Positions 30,033 through 38,991 of a stretch of 64,000 bases of DNA are shown piece by piece. The position numbers were made by a program, and so were the translations under genes. Under the pieces are notes generated by a model that saw only the letters and a list, made by a program, of their open reading frames with translations, did not search any database and had not been told where the DNA came from. This DNA comes from Tannerellaceae bacterium (GTDB lineage: Bacteria > Bacteroidota > Bacteroidia > Bacteroidales > Tannerellaceae). The DNA lies in the NCBI GenBank assembly GCA_031288175.1, contig JAITRW010000033.1, forward strand, positions 1-64,000. Reading direction: 5' to 3'. How positions within the stretch are numbered: the stretch's first letter is position 1; the number at the start of each line of letters is the position of its first letter.

Positions 30033-30056
30033 TTATTCCGCACATGTTAGCGTACG

Positions 30057-30578
30057 TTACCATCCAAAAGCCTCTTCATCCATCCAAAGGCCTTGTACTT
30101 TGAGAACCTGTTCGATAACATCCCTTGCAACTCCTTCACCTCCACGCAAGGGAGACACGTAGGCGGCAATCTCTTTTACTTCTGGCGCCGCATCTGCCGG
30201 TGCTACAGGGAGGCCAACCTGCTGCATTACTTCGTAATCGGGAATATCGTCACCTACGAAAACAACGTTTTCGGGTTTCAAGCTCGTCTTTTTGAGAAAA
30301 TCTGCGAAGTCCTCCTTTTTTACACTGCTTCCCGTGTAAATATGCTGAACGCCGAGACGTGCAAAACGGACACGCACCGCTTCGGTATATCCCCCCGTAA
30401 TAATGCCCAGTATAAATCCTTTTTTGATGGCCAGATGGATAGCATAACCGTCTTTGATGTTTACCGTCCTCATTGGGTCGCCGTCAGGATACAACGGAAT
30501 GACGTTCCCCGACAATACTCCATCTACATCAAATACAAACGCTTTGATATTCCTTAAGTCACAGGGTATAGTTCCCAT
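30057..30578 (-). CDS. kdsC: 3-deoxy-D-manno-octulosonate 8-phosphate phosphatase (HAD)
   Basis: FVFDVDGVLSGNV, NIKDGYAIHLAIKKG, VGDDIPDYEVMQQVGLPVAPADA. Confidence 0.9.
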   Translation of the reverse strand: MGTIPCDLRNIKAFVFDVDGVLSGNVIPLYPDGDPMRTVNIKDGYAIHLAIKKGFILGIITGGYTEAVRVRFARLGVQHIYTGSSVKKEDFADFLKKTSLKPENVVFVGDDIPDYEVMQQVGLPVAPADAAPEVKEIAAYVSPLRGGEGVARDVIEQVLKVQGLWMDEEAFGW

Positions 30579-30677
30579 TGGTTCATCCTAAAATTATCTG
30601 TGTAGAAAGCTTTCCCTGACTATATAAGAATCGTCGCTTTGCTCTAACTCTTTTTAACGGGTACAATGTTACGACTA

Positions 30678-30708
30678 TTTGCCGACTTCGCAAAACGCTC
30701 TACCTTTG
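30678..30708 (+). promoter_or_regulatory. Bacteroidetes-type promoter
   Basis: TTTG (30678-30681)-19 nt-TACCTTTG (30701-30708), upstream of the ORF at 30762. Confidence 0.7.
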
Positions 30709-30761
30709 TTGTATCAGAGATTTAATCCCTTTTCTTTAACTAAGGAAGATCGGAAGCGCAC

Positions 30762-31649
30762 ATGAGAAAAAGACTATACGGAGGATGGCTTGTTTCAGGT
30801 TTTATTATTCTCCTTTTCTCTTTTTCCTTCGTCGTGGATGCACAAATTCTTTCCTGTTCCGGTCAGGAGTGTCCTTTTCCGGTGAATGAGAGTTTTCTGT
30901 TGGGAGGAGAGGGTGACCGTATCAGAGAATCCGCTCTTACGCCCGGTCAGCGTATACCTTATACCGGAGGAGGGATTCGTTTTGTTGCCGAACGTTTCCG
31001 CCTCCGTTCAGCTGATGGTCTTTATTCCACACACACCCTCTTATCAGGTTCCCTCGCCTTTACCTCCAATCCCGCCGGATCAGCTTCCGAAATAGTCGCC
31101 ACTTTATTTTCTGTGATCGCTGTCCATCGTCGTTTTCACCCCGATCCTGCCTTGACCCTTCTCGTCGGGCCTGCACTCCATGTAGGTCTTAGTAATATTT
31201 TCAATACACGGAGCAGTAATAATCCGGACGTCTTTCGTCTGTCTCTTGCCCTTTCTCCTTCTTTCCTCTCTTTTTACCGTTTCTACTTTTTTAATTATCC
31301 GTTATTCCTACGTGCTCAGATGGAAATCCCGTTGATCGGCGCTACCCTTGCCCCTCCTTACGGACAGTCTTACTACGAACTTTACGGACTTGGTAATACT
31401 CGAAACCTCGTCGTCTTTACTGCTCCACACAACCGCCGTTCGCTCCTCTCCATCCTTTCTCTTGATGTTCCTGCCGGTCCGGTTATTTTGCGATTAGCCG
31501 CCACCTGCCAAGTCGAATATTATCAGATTCATGCTCGTTATTCCCGCCATGAGCAGTTTGCCGTTCTTGTTGGTTTTGTACGTGAATCCCTCTTTTTCGG
31601 AGGGCGTACGTGGCGGTCGAGGCGATTCGGTCGGAGTGCACTTTATTGA
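30762..31649 (+). CDS. Exported hypothetical protein, probably outer membrane (DUF3316-like)
   Basis: N-terminal signal sequence; alternating hydrophobic strands; family name recalled with low certainty. Confidence 0.6.
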   Translation: MRKRLYGGWLVSGFIILLFSFSFVVDAQILSCSGQECPFPVNESFLLGGEGDRIRESALTPGQRIPYTGGGIRFVAERFRLRSADGLYSTHTLLSGSLAFTSNPAGSASEIVATLFSVIAVHRRFHPDPALTLLVGPALHVGLSNIFNTRSSNNPDVFRLSLALSPSFLSFYRFYFFNYPLFLRAQMEIPLIGATLAPPYGQSYYELYGLGNTRNLVVFTAPHNRRSLLSILSLDVPAGPVILRLAATCQVEYYQIHARYSRHEQFAVLVGFVRESLFFGGRTWRSRRFGRSALY

Positions 31650-31673
31650 CATTTTCAAGATAAAATATTCCTG

Positions 31674-32690
31674 TTGATGTACGCAAATATGTATAAAGGA
31701 GCAATGCTGCTCTTCACCACACTTTGTTTGGTTGCTTGTCACTCCTTCGACGAGTATACCGACAGTCCGGTAGCTAATTTCGAGGCTCTTTGGAAGATTA
31801 TGGATGAGAACTATTGTTTCTTCGACTATAAAGATGTTGACTGGAACGAAGTAGGTACACGTTATCGGCTCACTATACGCGAAGACATGGATGAGTTTGC
31901 CCTTTTTAGTCATCTCAGCGCCATGCTTACCGAACTGCGTGACGGTCATGTCAATCTGATCTCCCCTTTTCACATTTCCCGTTACACAGAATGGTTCGAA
32001 ACCTATCCTCCTAATTTTTCTACTGTGCTTCAGGAACGATATCTCGGAACAACTTCCGACTACTATCTGGCTGGTTCCGCCAAATATCGCCGCCTCACAA
32101 ATGACGTTGGGTACCTCTATTACGGTAGTTTCTCCGGCAGTCTCTCCGAAGCCAACCTGTCTTATATCTTCCATCACTTCCGTGATTGTCGAGGTCTTAT
32201 CCTTGATGTTCGTAACAACGGCGGCGGTTCCCTGGCCCAAGCTGAATTGTTCGCCTCCTGTTTCGCCTCCGAACGTACCCTCACAGGCTACATTATCCAT
32301 AAGTCTGCTCCTCCCCACGATGTCTTTTCCGAACCATTCCCTCTTTACCTCGAACCTTCTGTGTATGCACGTTGGTTACGCCCCGTCATCCTTCTTACCA
32401 ACCGTCAGTGTTACAGTGCCGCTAACAATTTTGTACAAAGGATGTCCTGCCTTCCGCAAGTCACTATCCTTGGCGACAAGACAGGCGGTGGTAGCGGCTT
32501 ACCTTTTTATTCGGAACTCCCCAATGGGTGGAGTGTGCGCTTCTCCGCTTCTCCGCTTCTTGATGTACAAAGGGAACATACGGAAAACGGCATAGACCCT
32601 GATATTTTTGTTTCGCAAGCCCCTGAAGATGAGTTGCAAGGACGTGATAGCCTGATCGAAGCTGCTCTTCGTCTTTTATCTTCTCCTTAG
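31674..32690 (+). CDS. S41-family (C-terminal processing) peptidase, probable lipoprotein
   Basis: LVACHSFDEYT; GLILDVRNNGGGSLAQAE; NRQCYSAANNFV (Ser); GDKTGGGSGLPFYSELPNGW. Confidence 0.88.
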   Translation: MMYANMYKGAMLLFTTLCLVACHSFDEYTDSPVANFEALWKIMDENYCFFDYKDVDWNEVGTRYRLTIREDMDEFALFSHLSAMLTELRDGHVNLISPFHISRYTEWFETYPPNFSTVLQERYLGTTSDYYLAGSAKYRRLTNDVGYLYYGSFSGSLSEANLSYIFHHFRDCRGLILDVRNNGGGSLAQAELFASCFASERTLTGYIIHKSAPPHDVFSEPFPLYLEPSVYARWLRPVILLTNRQCYSAANNFVQRMSCLPQVTILGDKTGGGSGLPFYSELPNGWSVRFSASPLLDVQREHTENGIDPDIFVSQAPEDELQGRDSLIEAALRLLSSP

Positions 32691-32819
32691 AACTACCTTG
32701 CACAAAAGAAAAAATTTACACAGAAAGTATACGTTCAAATCATATTCTTACCTTTGCCATGCGGGTTGTATACCCTATAAAATGAAGAATAAAAGAGGGA
32801 TACTTGTAATGCGTTGAAT

Positions 32820-35800
32820 ATGAGAAAGAAAATATATGCGCTGATCATGGCAGGATGCCTGTTGGCGACGTCGCTACCGGCACAGCAGGAGGGTCTGACA
32901 AGTCTTCGCCCTTATGCGGGCGAGAAATATGTACAGACAATGTCCTATTTTCTTAAAGCGGTTAAAGGCTCTGAGTCTTACTACATTGTCCTTGACGATA
33001 ATGACCGCCTTGTACTGCGTCCTGAAAAAAAATTGCCTGCCTCGTTTGGCGAGATAAAAAACGCCCTCTGGCGTATTTCCTTCTCCCAGAGTATTACAGG
33101 TGAAGAAGCTTTTACCTTTAATAGTCTTTTTCGTTCTACGTTGCTTTCCCTCAGTCGGCGTGAAGCGACGGGTAGCTTACAGAAGCCGGGTGTTAACGCT
33201 AACCTCCCCGGTGGAGATATCTATCGTTGGTTGCCATCCGCAGGCTCGACGCCTTCCGTGGGTGAGAATTTCTTTTATGTCTTTGCACAAACGGGTGGAA
33301 ATGAGGTAATCGTAATTGGAGCGGATGACGACTTGCGTATTGTTCCCCGTGCCTATGCTAATTTTAGCGAGGCTGAAGTTGCTTCCGACGTTCTGAAAAT
33401 AACCCCTTGTATTGCTGACGGTCTGTTACCGCTCACAGCTAATGACCTCAACGTCCGCCTTTCCTCTTCTCCTTTTATCACAGGGCAGAAGTCAGGTCTG
33501 ATTGCACGTGAGGAGGATCGTTTCTCTTTATCCACTACCCCCACTTTCGCAATTGATTACCCTTTTTCTTCGGGATATACTTTTCAAGCGTTAGGTGTGC
33601 ATGTCGAAGAAGATATTAACGGCTTTGCTTCTGAAACAAATAGTTACAAAACCGACCAAGCTTACGCTGATACCGTCAATCACTGGGTCGCCCTGTATGC
33701 CTACTTTCAAACAGCCGAAGGATTGATTGACCAGGGTTACATAGGTGTTGATACTTCCTATCTTTTGATAAATGGAACGGAGCCGAACGAAAAGGCCATA
33801 CGTATTGCTTCTCTTGGCGATATATGGTACCATAAATATTCCCCTGAAAAAAGGTCAAGACTTCTTGATTCTTACCTTTTTAAATTCTTGTATGATCCTG
33901 CCCTTAATCGGCTCAAGATTATTTCGCATGGACATATTACCGGATCCGTCGAAGGCCTTTGGAACCCCGCAAAAGAAGACCTGATTCTCTCTAATAAATA
34001 TGCGCTCAACTCCTTCCTCACCGCTTCTTTTGTCGGTTCCGGCAGATATGCTCCGACCCTTACGAGCAATTCTGATGAAGAAGGTTGTTACATCGAAAGC
34101 CGTGATGACGATCCTCACTATAGTACTATCATAGAATCAGGGCTTTATTATCTCTGTGTCACCGGTTCACATGATTCCGACCGTATCGGTAAATACCTCC
34201 GTATTGGATTGGATGGAAATTTGGAATTTGTAAAACCATCCGATACCAATTACCGGTATCAACCTTCTTACCATTGGGCGATAGAAAGTACGCTCTATAT
34301 GGCAAAGGTTTTTAACAGGGAAATACCTAATGCCCCCTCTGTTGATGAATATTTGGGTAACGATACTCGGACCTACGGCGTTGAGGGACAACGAGTTTTT
34401 GTGATGTCGGCCGGTGAACGCGATACTATCGCTTACTTGCCTGTTCCCGAAGAATTTAAAGAGTCCTCTTCTATCGGTTACTACATCGCCGACATCAAAG
34501 ATGTTTCTTATGCCCGTGTTAAATTCCTTTATGAAGCTAAGGGAAAGAAGAACTATGTCTCTGTTGCTAGTGGTAATAATATCCTTTGGGTGCAAGAAAA
34601 TCCCGATAAATCTGCCCGATTCGGTCTTGAGGAAATCTATAGTGAAACTTATGGCTATGAACCTAATTACGAACTTGAGCAGGCAGGAGTAGCAAAATTG
34701 ACCCGTCGATACTATCGCTTTACCTATCCGCACGATATAGAAGGTACCGTTCAATACCTCTCTTATTCCGACCTTCCGGAAGCTCATCGTTATTTTATTG
34801 GTGACGATTCCTCCGACTCCCCTCTCTTTCTCTTGCGTGAGGTGAATCGGACTAGTTTCGGAGAACCTGCTTATTTGTTCTGTGAAGCAGACTTCTCAAC
34901 TGACTCACTCTTCTCCGTCGTTTCTATCCAATCGACCACCCAATCAACCAACGGTGCCCTGTTCAAGCAAAAACTCCCCATTTCCGCCGACAGCCTTGAC
35001 AAGATCCCTGCTTTTGTGATACAATCAACTACACCCTATATTTATCTTGGTATCAGAGATAATGACGGACAATTGAAAACCGTGCAAGATGGTGTTCAAA
35101 TCTTCCGTACTCACACTATTGACAAAGAAGGTCTTGTCGGAAAGCCTTACGGAGCTTCCCCTCCTTCTTTCAATTATCTCGCTCTGCAAGCACTTGGTGA
35201 TGACTACCTCCCTGAATCCTTTACTTTGCGTCACGTACGCGGTACCGTCATGCCGCAATATCTTGTCATGTCCGACTACAAGGCAGGTACAGGAGATATT
35301 CTTTTTTCCGGAAGGAGCCTTGCTCGTCTTGACCGGACAGCTGAAAATCCTGCATGGATTTATACCCAATTATATGGGATCCCTAATGAAGACATTTCTT
35401 GGCAAGACAATCCTCGTCTGGGATTTATTCCCATATCCGTCCATAGAGATGGTTTGCTCTATATAGACGGTATAAACGGTCAATCTATCATGAAGGTTTC
35501 CTACAACAGTCCCGAACGGGAAGAAGAAGGTGTACATAATCATTTCCTCTTCTCTTTCCGTCTTCTTAACGAAGAAGGACAAGGTTTCCTTATTGAAGGA
35601 GGATATCCCAATGGTTCTTTGGCAGGCGACCTTAATAGTTATATCCGCATAGTGCGTGGCGCTCCTGTCTCGATACAAAGTACCTATACCCTCGCTTCGC
35701 AGGAAGTGGAATCTCTCTTTTCCTGGAAATTACCGGATGGAACGATCCAATTTCCTCCTCCTAGGGGAAATACATCCTTTCTTCCGCCCCCTGTCATGAT

Positions 35801-36005
35801 CATCCCTTCTTTTGAGATAGTTGCCGGTCATGTTGAGTTGTATGTTGCTGGTGTTGAAGGTAAGCGGATAACTTTGACAAACCTCTTAGGACAGCGTTTG
35901 GAAAGTCGGTACGCTACTGCCTCAGAAGAGCACTTTGATGTACCTTCCGGTATTATTGTCGTCTCCGTCGAAGGACTTGGAACCCGCAAGGTTTTAGTTA
36001 AATAG
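32820..36005 (+). CDS. Very large secreted protein with C-terminal DUF6383/T9SS-like domain
   Basis: Signal peptide MRKKIYALIMAGCLLATSLPAQ; C-terminal VELYVAGVEGKRITLTNLLGQRLESRYA...FDVPSGIIVVSVEGLGTRKVLVK. Confidence 0.75.
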   Translation: MRKKIYALIMAGCLLATSLPAQQEGLTSLRPYAGEKYVQTMSYFLKAVKGSESYYIVLDDNDRLVLRPEKKLPASFGEIKNALWRISFSQSITGEEAFTFNSLFRSTLLSLSRREATGSLQKPGVNANLPGGDIYRWLPSAGSTPSVGENFFYVFAQTGGNEVIVIGADDDLRIVPRAYANFSEAEVASDVLKITPCIADGLLPLTANDLNVRLSSSPFITGQKSGLIAREEDRFSLSTTPTFAIDYPFSSGYTFQALGVHVEEDINGFASETNSYKTDQAYADTVNHWVALYAYFQTAEGLIDQGYIGVDTSYLLINGTEPNEKAIRIASLGDIWYHKYSPEKRSRLLDSYLFKFLYDPALNRLKIISHGHITGSVEGLWNPAKEDLILSNKYALNSFLTASFVGSGRYAPTLTSNSDEEGCYIESRDDDPHYSTIIESGLYYLCVTGSHDSDRIGKYLRIGLDGNLEFVKPSDTNYRYQPSYHWAIESTLYMAKVFNREIPNAPSVDEYLGNDTRTYGVEGQRVFVMSAGERDTIAYLPVPEEFKESSSIGYYIADIKDVSYARVKFLYEAKGKKNYVSVASGNNILWVQENPDKSARFGLEEIYSETYGYEPNYELEQAGVAKLTRRYYRFTYPHDIEGTVQYLSYSDLPEAHRYFIGDDSSDSPLFLLREVNRTSFGEPAYLFCEADFSTDSLFSVVSIQSTTQSTNGALFKQKLPISADSLDKIPAFVIQSTTPYIYLGIRDNDGQLKTVQDGVQIFRTHTIDKEGLVGKPYGASPPSFNYLALQALGDDYLPESFTLRHVRGTVMPQYLVMSDYKAGTGDILFSGRSLARLDRTAENPAWIYTQLYGIPNEDISWQDNPRLGFIPISVHRDGLLYIDGINGQSIMKVSYNSPEREEEGVHNHFLFSFRLLNEEGQGFLIEGGYPNGSLAGDLNSYIRIVRGAPVSIQSTYTLASQEVESLFSWKLPDGTIQFPPPRGNTSFLPPPVMIIPSFEIVAGHVELYVAGVEGKRITLTNLLGQRLESRYATASEEHFDVPSGIIVVSVEGLGTRKVLVK

Positions 36006-36034
36006 TATATAAATACCATTTGGATGTTATTTTT

Positions 36035-36069
36035 AACCCCGACTGTTTCGGCCGTCGGGGTTTCTTTTA
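36035..36069 (+). terminator. Intrinsic terminator
   Basis: AACCCCGAC-tgtttcggcc-GTCGGGGTT followed by TCTTTT. Confidence 0.85.
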
Positions 36070-36084
36070 AAAATTCCCGTACAT

Positions 36085-38145
36085 ATGGACAAAAAGATGG
36101 AAGTAATATTTAGAGCGACAGTCCCCCAGTTGAATGGTAAGCTCCTTGCAATAACAGGAAATTGTTCCGCAATGGGTGATTGGCAACATCCCGTTCCCAT
36201 GCAAGGAAAAGGTCTGATACGTACTGTCATTTTCGCCGAAGGAAGCCTCCCTTTTCCGCTTGAATACAAGTTAGTACTGATCGACGAAGCACAGCCTGGC
36301 CTGATTATATGGGAAGAAGGAGAAAACCGTCGTTTGGATTCTCCCACTGATGCTCTCTCTTTCATCGGCGGTCTTCTCATTTGTTGTACACCCTTCCGAG
36401 GAGGGGTGCCTGTCAAGCTCATAGGTACGGTCATCCCTCTTTTTTCTCTCCGTACCGGACAGAGTGCTGGTGTGGGAGATTTTGGTGACCTCTTCCAGCT
36501 CATTGACTGGGTAGCCGAAACAGGCCAGCATGTCATTCAACTACTTCCCTTGAACGACACTTCGACTACACATATCGCCGCCGATTCTTATCCCTACAAA
36601 ATCACTTCCGTCAATGCACTTCACCCTATTTACCTCTCCCTTCACCGGCTTGGCGCACTCCGTGTCCCTTTCCGTGCTGAGCAATATGCCGCCGAGAGTC
36701 GACGGCTTGAAGACTTGCCCAGTCTTGATTATGTCGCCGTCATCCGACACAAGCTCCGCTATTTTACCGATTACCTTACCGAACACCCTACTCTTCTTGA
36801 ATCAATTGATTTTCAATCTTTTGTGTCCGAAAATAAAGAATGGCTATACCCTTATGCACACTACCGGCACCTCACCGAACTGTTCGGTACCGTTGACCAT
36901 TCCTTTTGGAAAGAAGATCGCTTTTACAATTCCGCACGTACTGAAGCTTGGTGCGACGCTACCCCCAAAGAATTTCTTTTCACGGCCTTTTTGCAGTTTA
37001 CACTCCATAAACAACTACTTGAAGCCGCTGAATATGCTCGTTCCAGGGGTATTCTCCTTAAAGGAGATTTACCCATCGGCGTACATCGGTTCAGTGTAGA
37101 AGTATGGACTCATCCGCATTATTTTTGTGTAGAACAACAAGCCGGTGCCCCACCGGATTCCTTCTCTCATAATGGACAGAGTTGGGGATTTCCCCTCTAC
37201 AATTGGGATACTATGCAGTGTGACGACTTTATTTGGTGGAAGAAACGCTTTGTACACCTTTCTCTCTTTTTTGACGCTCTTCGTATAGACCACATATTAG
37301 GTTTCTTCCGTATCTGGGCGATTCCCGATAGTTGCACAGACGGCCGGAACGGAACCTTTGTCCCTTCATTACCATTCTCCGTAGAAGAGATATGTCAAGC
37401 CGGTTTTCCCTTTAATCCTGTTTTGCATGCCGACGGTATCCTTTTTCGCCCTGATAACGCAGACCCTACCCGGTTTCACCCGCTCATCTCCGCACGAGAT
37501 ACCAAAAGCTACGCCCTGCTCACTACCCGGGAACATGAAGCTTATGACCAACTCTACATCCGTTTCTTCTGGGAACGGCACAACAATCTCTGGCAGGAAA
37601 CAGCTTTGAAACGTCTTACTCCCCTTATTGCCGATACTTCCATGCTCATTTGCGCCGAAGATCTCGGTATGCTCCCTTCCACACTCCCCATAGTCCTGCA
37701 ACGACTCCAACTCCTCTCACTCGCCGTCGAGCGCATGCCTCGAACCCTCTATACTGACTTTTATCCTTTAGAAGAAGCCCCCTATCTTTCCGTTTGTACT
37801 CCTTCAACGCACGATATGGCGCCGTTACGCCTCTGGTGGAGAGAAAACGTCGCCGAAGCCACTCAATATTATCGACAGATACTTTGCGAAGACGGAGAGC
37901 CTCCCGCCGATTGTACCCCCGAACTCATCCGGCGCATTCTTCACAGACAAATACATTCCGTCTCCATGCTTACCCTCATAGCCATACAGGATTGGCTTGC
38001 ACTTTCCGAAAATCTGCGTCACCCTGATCCCACTGCCGAACGAATCAATTACCCAGACAATCCCCACAATTATTGGTCATATCGTCTTCACATTCCTATC
38101 TCCGACCTCGCCAATCTGCCTTTTGACAAATTGATCGGACAATAA
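36085..38145 (+). CDS. malQ: 4-alpha-glucanotransferase with a single N-terminal CBM20-like module
   Basis: CBM20-like VIFRATVPQLNGKLLAITGNCSAMGDW; GH77 features LRTGQSAGVGDFGDL, LRIDHILGFFRIWAIP, CAEDLGMLPSTLP, STHDMAPLRLWW. Confidence 0.92.
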   Translation: MDKKMEVIFRATVPQLNGKLLAITGNCSAMGDWQHPVPMQGKGLIRTVIFAEGSLPFPLEYKLVLIDEAQPGLIIWEEGENRRLDSPTDALSFIGGLLICCTPFRGGVPVKLIGTVIPLFSLRTGQSAGVGDFGDLFQLIDWVAETGQHVIQLLPLNDTSTTHIAADSYPYKITSVNALHPIYLSLHRLGALRVPFRAEQYAAESRRLEDLPSLDYVAVIRHKLRYFTDYLTEHPTLLESIDFQSFVSENKEWLYPYAHYRHLTELFGTVDHSFWKEDRFYNSARTEAWCDATPKEFLFTAFLQFTLHKQLLEAAEYARSRGILLKGDLPIGVHRFSVEVWTHPHYFCVEQQAGAPPDSFSHNGQSWGFPLYNWDTMQCDDFIWWKKRFVHLSLFFDALRIDHILGFFRIWAIPDSCTDGRNGTFVPSLPFSVEEICQAGFPFNPVLHADGILFRPDNADPTRFHPLISARDTKSYALLTTREHEAYDQLYIRFFWERHNNLWQETALKRLTPLIADTSMLICAEDLGMLPSTLPIVLQRLQLLSLAVERMPRTLYTDFYPLEEAPYLSVCTPSTHDMAPLRLWWRENVAEATQYYRQILCEDGEPPADCTPELIRRILHRQIHSVSMLTLIAIQDWLALSENLRHPDPTAERINYPDNPHNYWSYRLHIPISDLANLPFDKLIGQ

Positions 38146-38159
38146 ACAATAGCCGGTCG

Positions 38160-38861
38160 TCAGAATGTAAACCGGATAGCCACAGAAGGAATAGCATGAA
38201 AGGTGACAGGAACACCGAAGCTATAACGAATAGCAACCTCCGCCCCGAATGAAAAATTAGATTCGTAGAAAAAACTCTCCCGAAGAGTGCCGAGATTCAA
38301 CCATATCTGAGGTTCCATCCACATATGGTATTCGCCACAGCCATCTCCCACAAGATATTCACGCCATAGTTTAGCGAAACCGCGCATCTCAATTAGGTCT
38401 CCCGTTCCATATTGCCACGTACCGGCAAGTTGGTAGTTATGATGAGCTTGATTATGAGGAATATACCTGTATAGTCCGGCAATTGAAAAACCCCGTGAAA
38501 AATCGGGACTGTCCCATCGATAGCATCCGCCTGCCAGAATAGCCTCCCCATAAGGTATACCTCTATCTATCCCCCCATTATATTCCGTATGCACGGCAAA
38601 TCCACTGATCTTCGTGCGCCATTCATAGGCAAATTCTCCGTAACCGCCGGTTACCCCTGCTCGTCCTATATGAAGGTCCACCCGTGCATGAGCAAGCCCC
38701 CACCGCAAAACTCCCATTTGTTCGGCAGTTACCGTCCATTCCGGACGATCCGCTTTAGGAAATAAAGCCATACCGAAAACACGGTGCAATTCAATGCCCT
38801 GTCCTGACGCCGCAACAGACGCTACCAATAATAGCGTTTCTATAAACGCCCACCTTCTCAT
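38160..38861 (-). CDS. Exported hypothetical, probably outer membrane beta-barrel (DUF5020-like)
   Basis: Signal peptide; aromatic-rich alternating strands; C-terminal VAIRFTF. Confidence 0.6.
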   Translation of the reverse strand: MRRWAFIETLLLVASVAASGQGIELHRVFGMALFPKADRPEWTVTAEQMGVLRWGLAHARVDLHIGRAGVTGGYGEFAYEWRTKISGFAVHTEYNGGIDRGIPYGEAILAGGCYRWDSPDFSRGFSIAGLYRYIPHNQAHHNYQLAGTWQYGTGDLIEMRGFAKLWREYLVGDGCGEYHMWMEPQIWLNLGTLRESFFYESNFSFGAEVAIRYSFGVPVTFHAIPSVAIRFTF

Positions 38862-38991
38862 TCCTGTTCCTTTTTGTTTTTCTCACCGCGAAGGTACAAA
38901 GAAACTCGTGCCCTATCTCGCTTCACAGAAACCTGTATCTGTAGGAAAAAATGTACCTTTGCTCGGTATACCATATCAAAGCGGTTGTTCT

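Noticed and set aside
31494-32318. 274-aa minus-strand ORF
   Set aside because: Fully antisense to the S41 peptidase, which has clear family motifs; no recognisable domain.
34167-34787. 206-aa minus-strand ORF
   Set aside because: Antisense to the 32820-36005 secreted-protein gene; no signal peptide or domain.
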